A DNA stretch of 8,202 nucleotides. It comes from Candidatus Poseidoniaceae archaeon. Its GTDB lineage: Archaea; Thermoplasmatota; Poseidoniia; Poseidoniales; Poseidoniaceae. Below the pieces are notes generated by a model. The model was not told the DNA's origin and made no database searches. It worked only from the letters and a program-made list of their open reading frames with translations. The translations under genes were made by a program, and so were the position numbers. Shown here piece after piece: positions 7,922-8,202 of the stretch. Location of the stretch: positions 1,151-9,352 of the forward strand of contig DUHJ01000026.1 in NCBI GenBank assembly GCA_013330925.1. The letters are read 5' to 3'. The number at the start of each line of letters is the position of its first letter. The stretch's first letter is position 1.

Positions 7922-8202
7922 GGTCCGCGTTGTAGTGGAGACCGATGTTTTCGGGTTGGGCCGTGGCGTCATCCACGACCAAGGTGGCCACCTGGAGCAT
8001 GTTTCGCAGTTCAACCAGATCCTTTGTTGGCCTGCATCTCAACCATGTTTGGTCCACTTCTTTGCTCAGAAGTTCGAGACGCCTTCGTGCCCGCGCCAAG
8101 CGGGCGTTCCTTCGCATGATGCCGACCTCACGGCCCATGGTTTGACGCAAACTGGCCAGATCGTGGGCAAGCGGGCCGTGCTCATCGACGGGGCGCAACC
8201 CT
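7890..8202 (-). CDS. nadB: L-aspartate oxidase, C-terminal domain (5' truncated by window edge)
   Basis: The frame runs open from the right edge of the window to the TGA whose complement is at 7890-7892, giving the last 103 residues of a protein usually over 500 long. L-aspartate oxidase is an FAD enzyme that oxidises aspartate to iminoaspartate, the first step of de novo NAD synthesis, which quinolinate synthase NadA completes. What is visible is the C-terminal helical domain: 'LRQTMGREVGIMRRNARLAR', which corresponds to the family pattern 'Lr..m...vGIvR....L..A', then VELRNMLQVATLVVDDA, and a terminal 'ENIGLHYNADL' in place of the usual 'ESRGLHY..DYP'. The FAD and catalytic domains lie outside the window. 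A succinate dehydrogenase or fumarate reductase flavoprotein is less likely because the LRNMLQVA and GLHYN signatures are those of NadB. The apparent TTG start near 8198 is not real, because the similarity continues to the edge. Confidence 0.85.
   Translation of the reverse strand, partial: GLRPVDEHGPLAHDLASLRQTMGREVGIMRRNARLARARRRLELLSKEVDQTWLRCRPTKDLVELRNMLQVATLVVDDATAQPENIGLHYNADLIDATRGSAQ

Noticed and set aside
1..8202. tRNA, rRNA, CRISPR, insertion sequences or long repeats
   Set aside because: Nearly all bases are accounted for by protein-coding genes with gaps under 75 nt, and I saw no cloverleaf, spaced direct repeats or transposase-like sequence.

Overview
The window reads as a chromosomal segment of an archaeon with a GC-rich genome (roughly 60% GC by eye). 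The first 4.4 kb are the distal half of an archaeal A-type (A/V-type) ATP synthase operon in the canonical archaeal order C-F-A-B-D. The catalytic A subunit is about 580 residues and carries the A/V-specific insertion, and B is a non-catalytic subunit with a degenerate P-loop. Strong GGAGG-type ribosome binding sites precede the genes. The overall character, including an A-ATPase beside panE and nadB and a glycine/valine/aspartate-rich proteome with an N-glycosylatable membrane protein, would fit a marine Thermoplasmatota lineage such as Marine Group II (Ca. Poseidoniales). That taxonomic placement is inference and was not tested.

Layout: 1-335 is the 3' end of atpC; 351-650 atpF; 679-2418 atpA; 2431-3810 atpB; 3826-4443 atpD. 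All lie on the + strand with gaps of 12-28 nt, so they form one transcriptional unit. After a 74-nt gap comes an 825-residue polytopic membrane protein (4518-6995), followed 2 nt later by panE (6998-7921, ketopantoate reductase). The 3' end of nadB (L-aspartate oxidase) enters from the right on the - strand. It converges on panE so closely that the two coding sequences overlap by 32 bp.

The most interesting gene is the 825-residue membrane protein. Its membrane half follows, segment by segment, the layout of EGY-type site-2 (M50 family) intramembrane metalloproteases. Both metal-binding motifs are gone: the HExxH position reads A-S-T-I-Q and the Asp-Gly-Gly position reads Pro-Gly-Gly. It therefore looks like an intramembrane pseudoprotease. 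A roughly 420-residue beta-rich C-terminal domain follows, carrying all eight N-glycosylation sequons and six cysteines, which points to an extracytoplasmic domain. I know of no described function for such a protein, and its position between the ATP synthase operon and panE is worth following up.

Functionally, the ATP synthase genes make the A1 head (A, B), central stalk (D, F) and the socket that joins it to the membrane ring (C). The membrane c-ring, I and E/H stator genes are expected upstream, outside the window. PanE and NadB belong to coenzyme A and NAD synthesis respectively. No RNA genes, CRISPR arrays, insertion sequences or long repeats were seen. There is no gene-free stretch longer than 75 nt.
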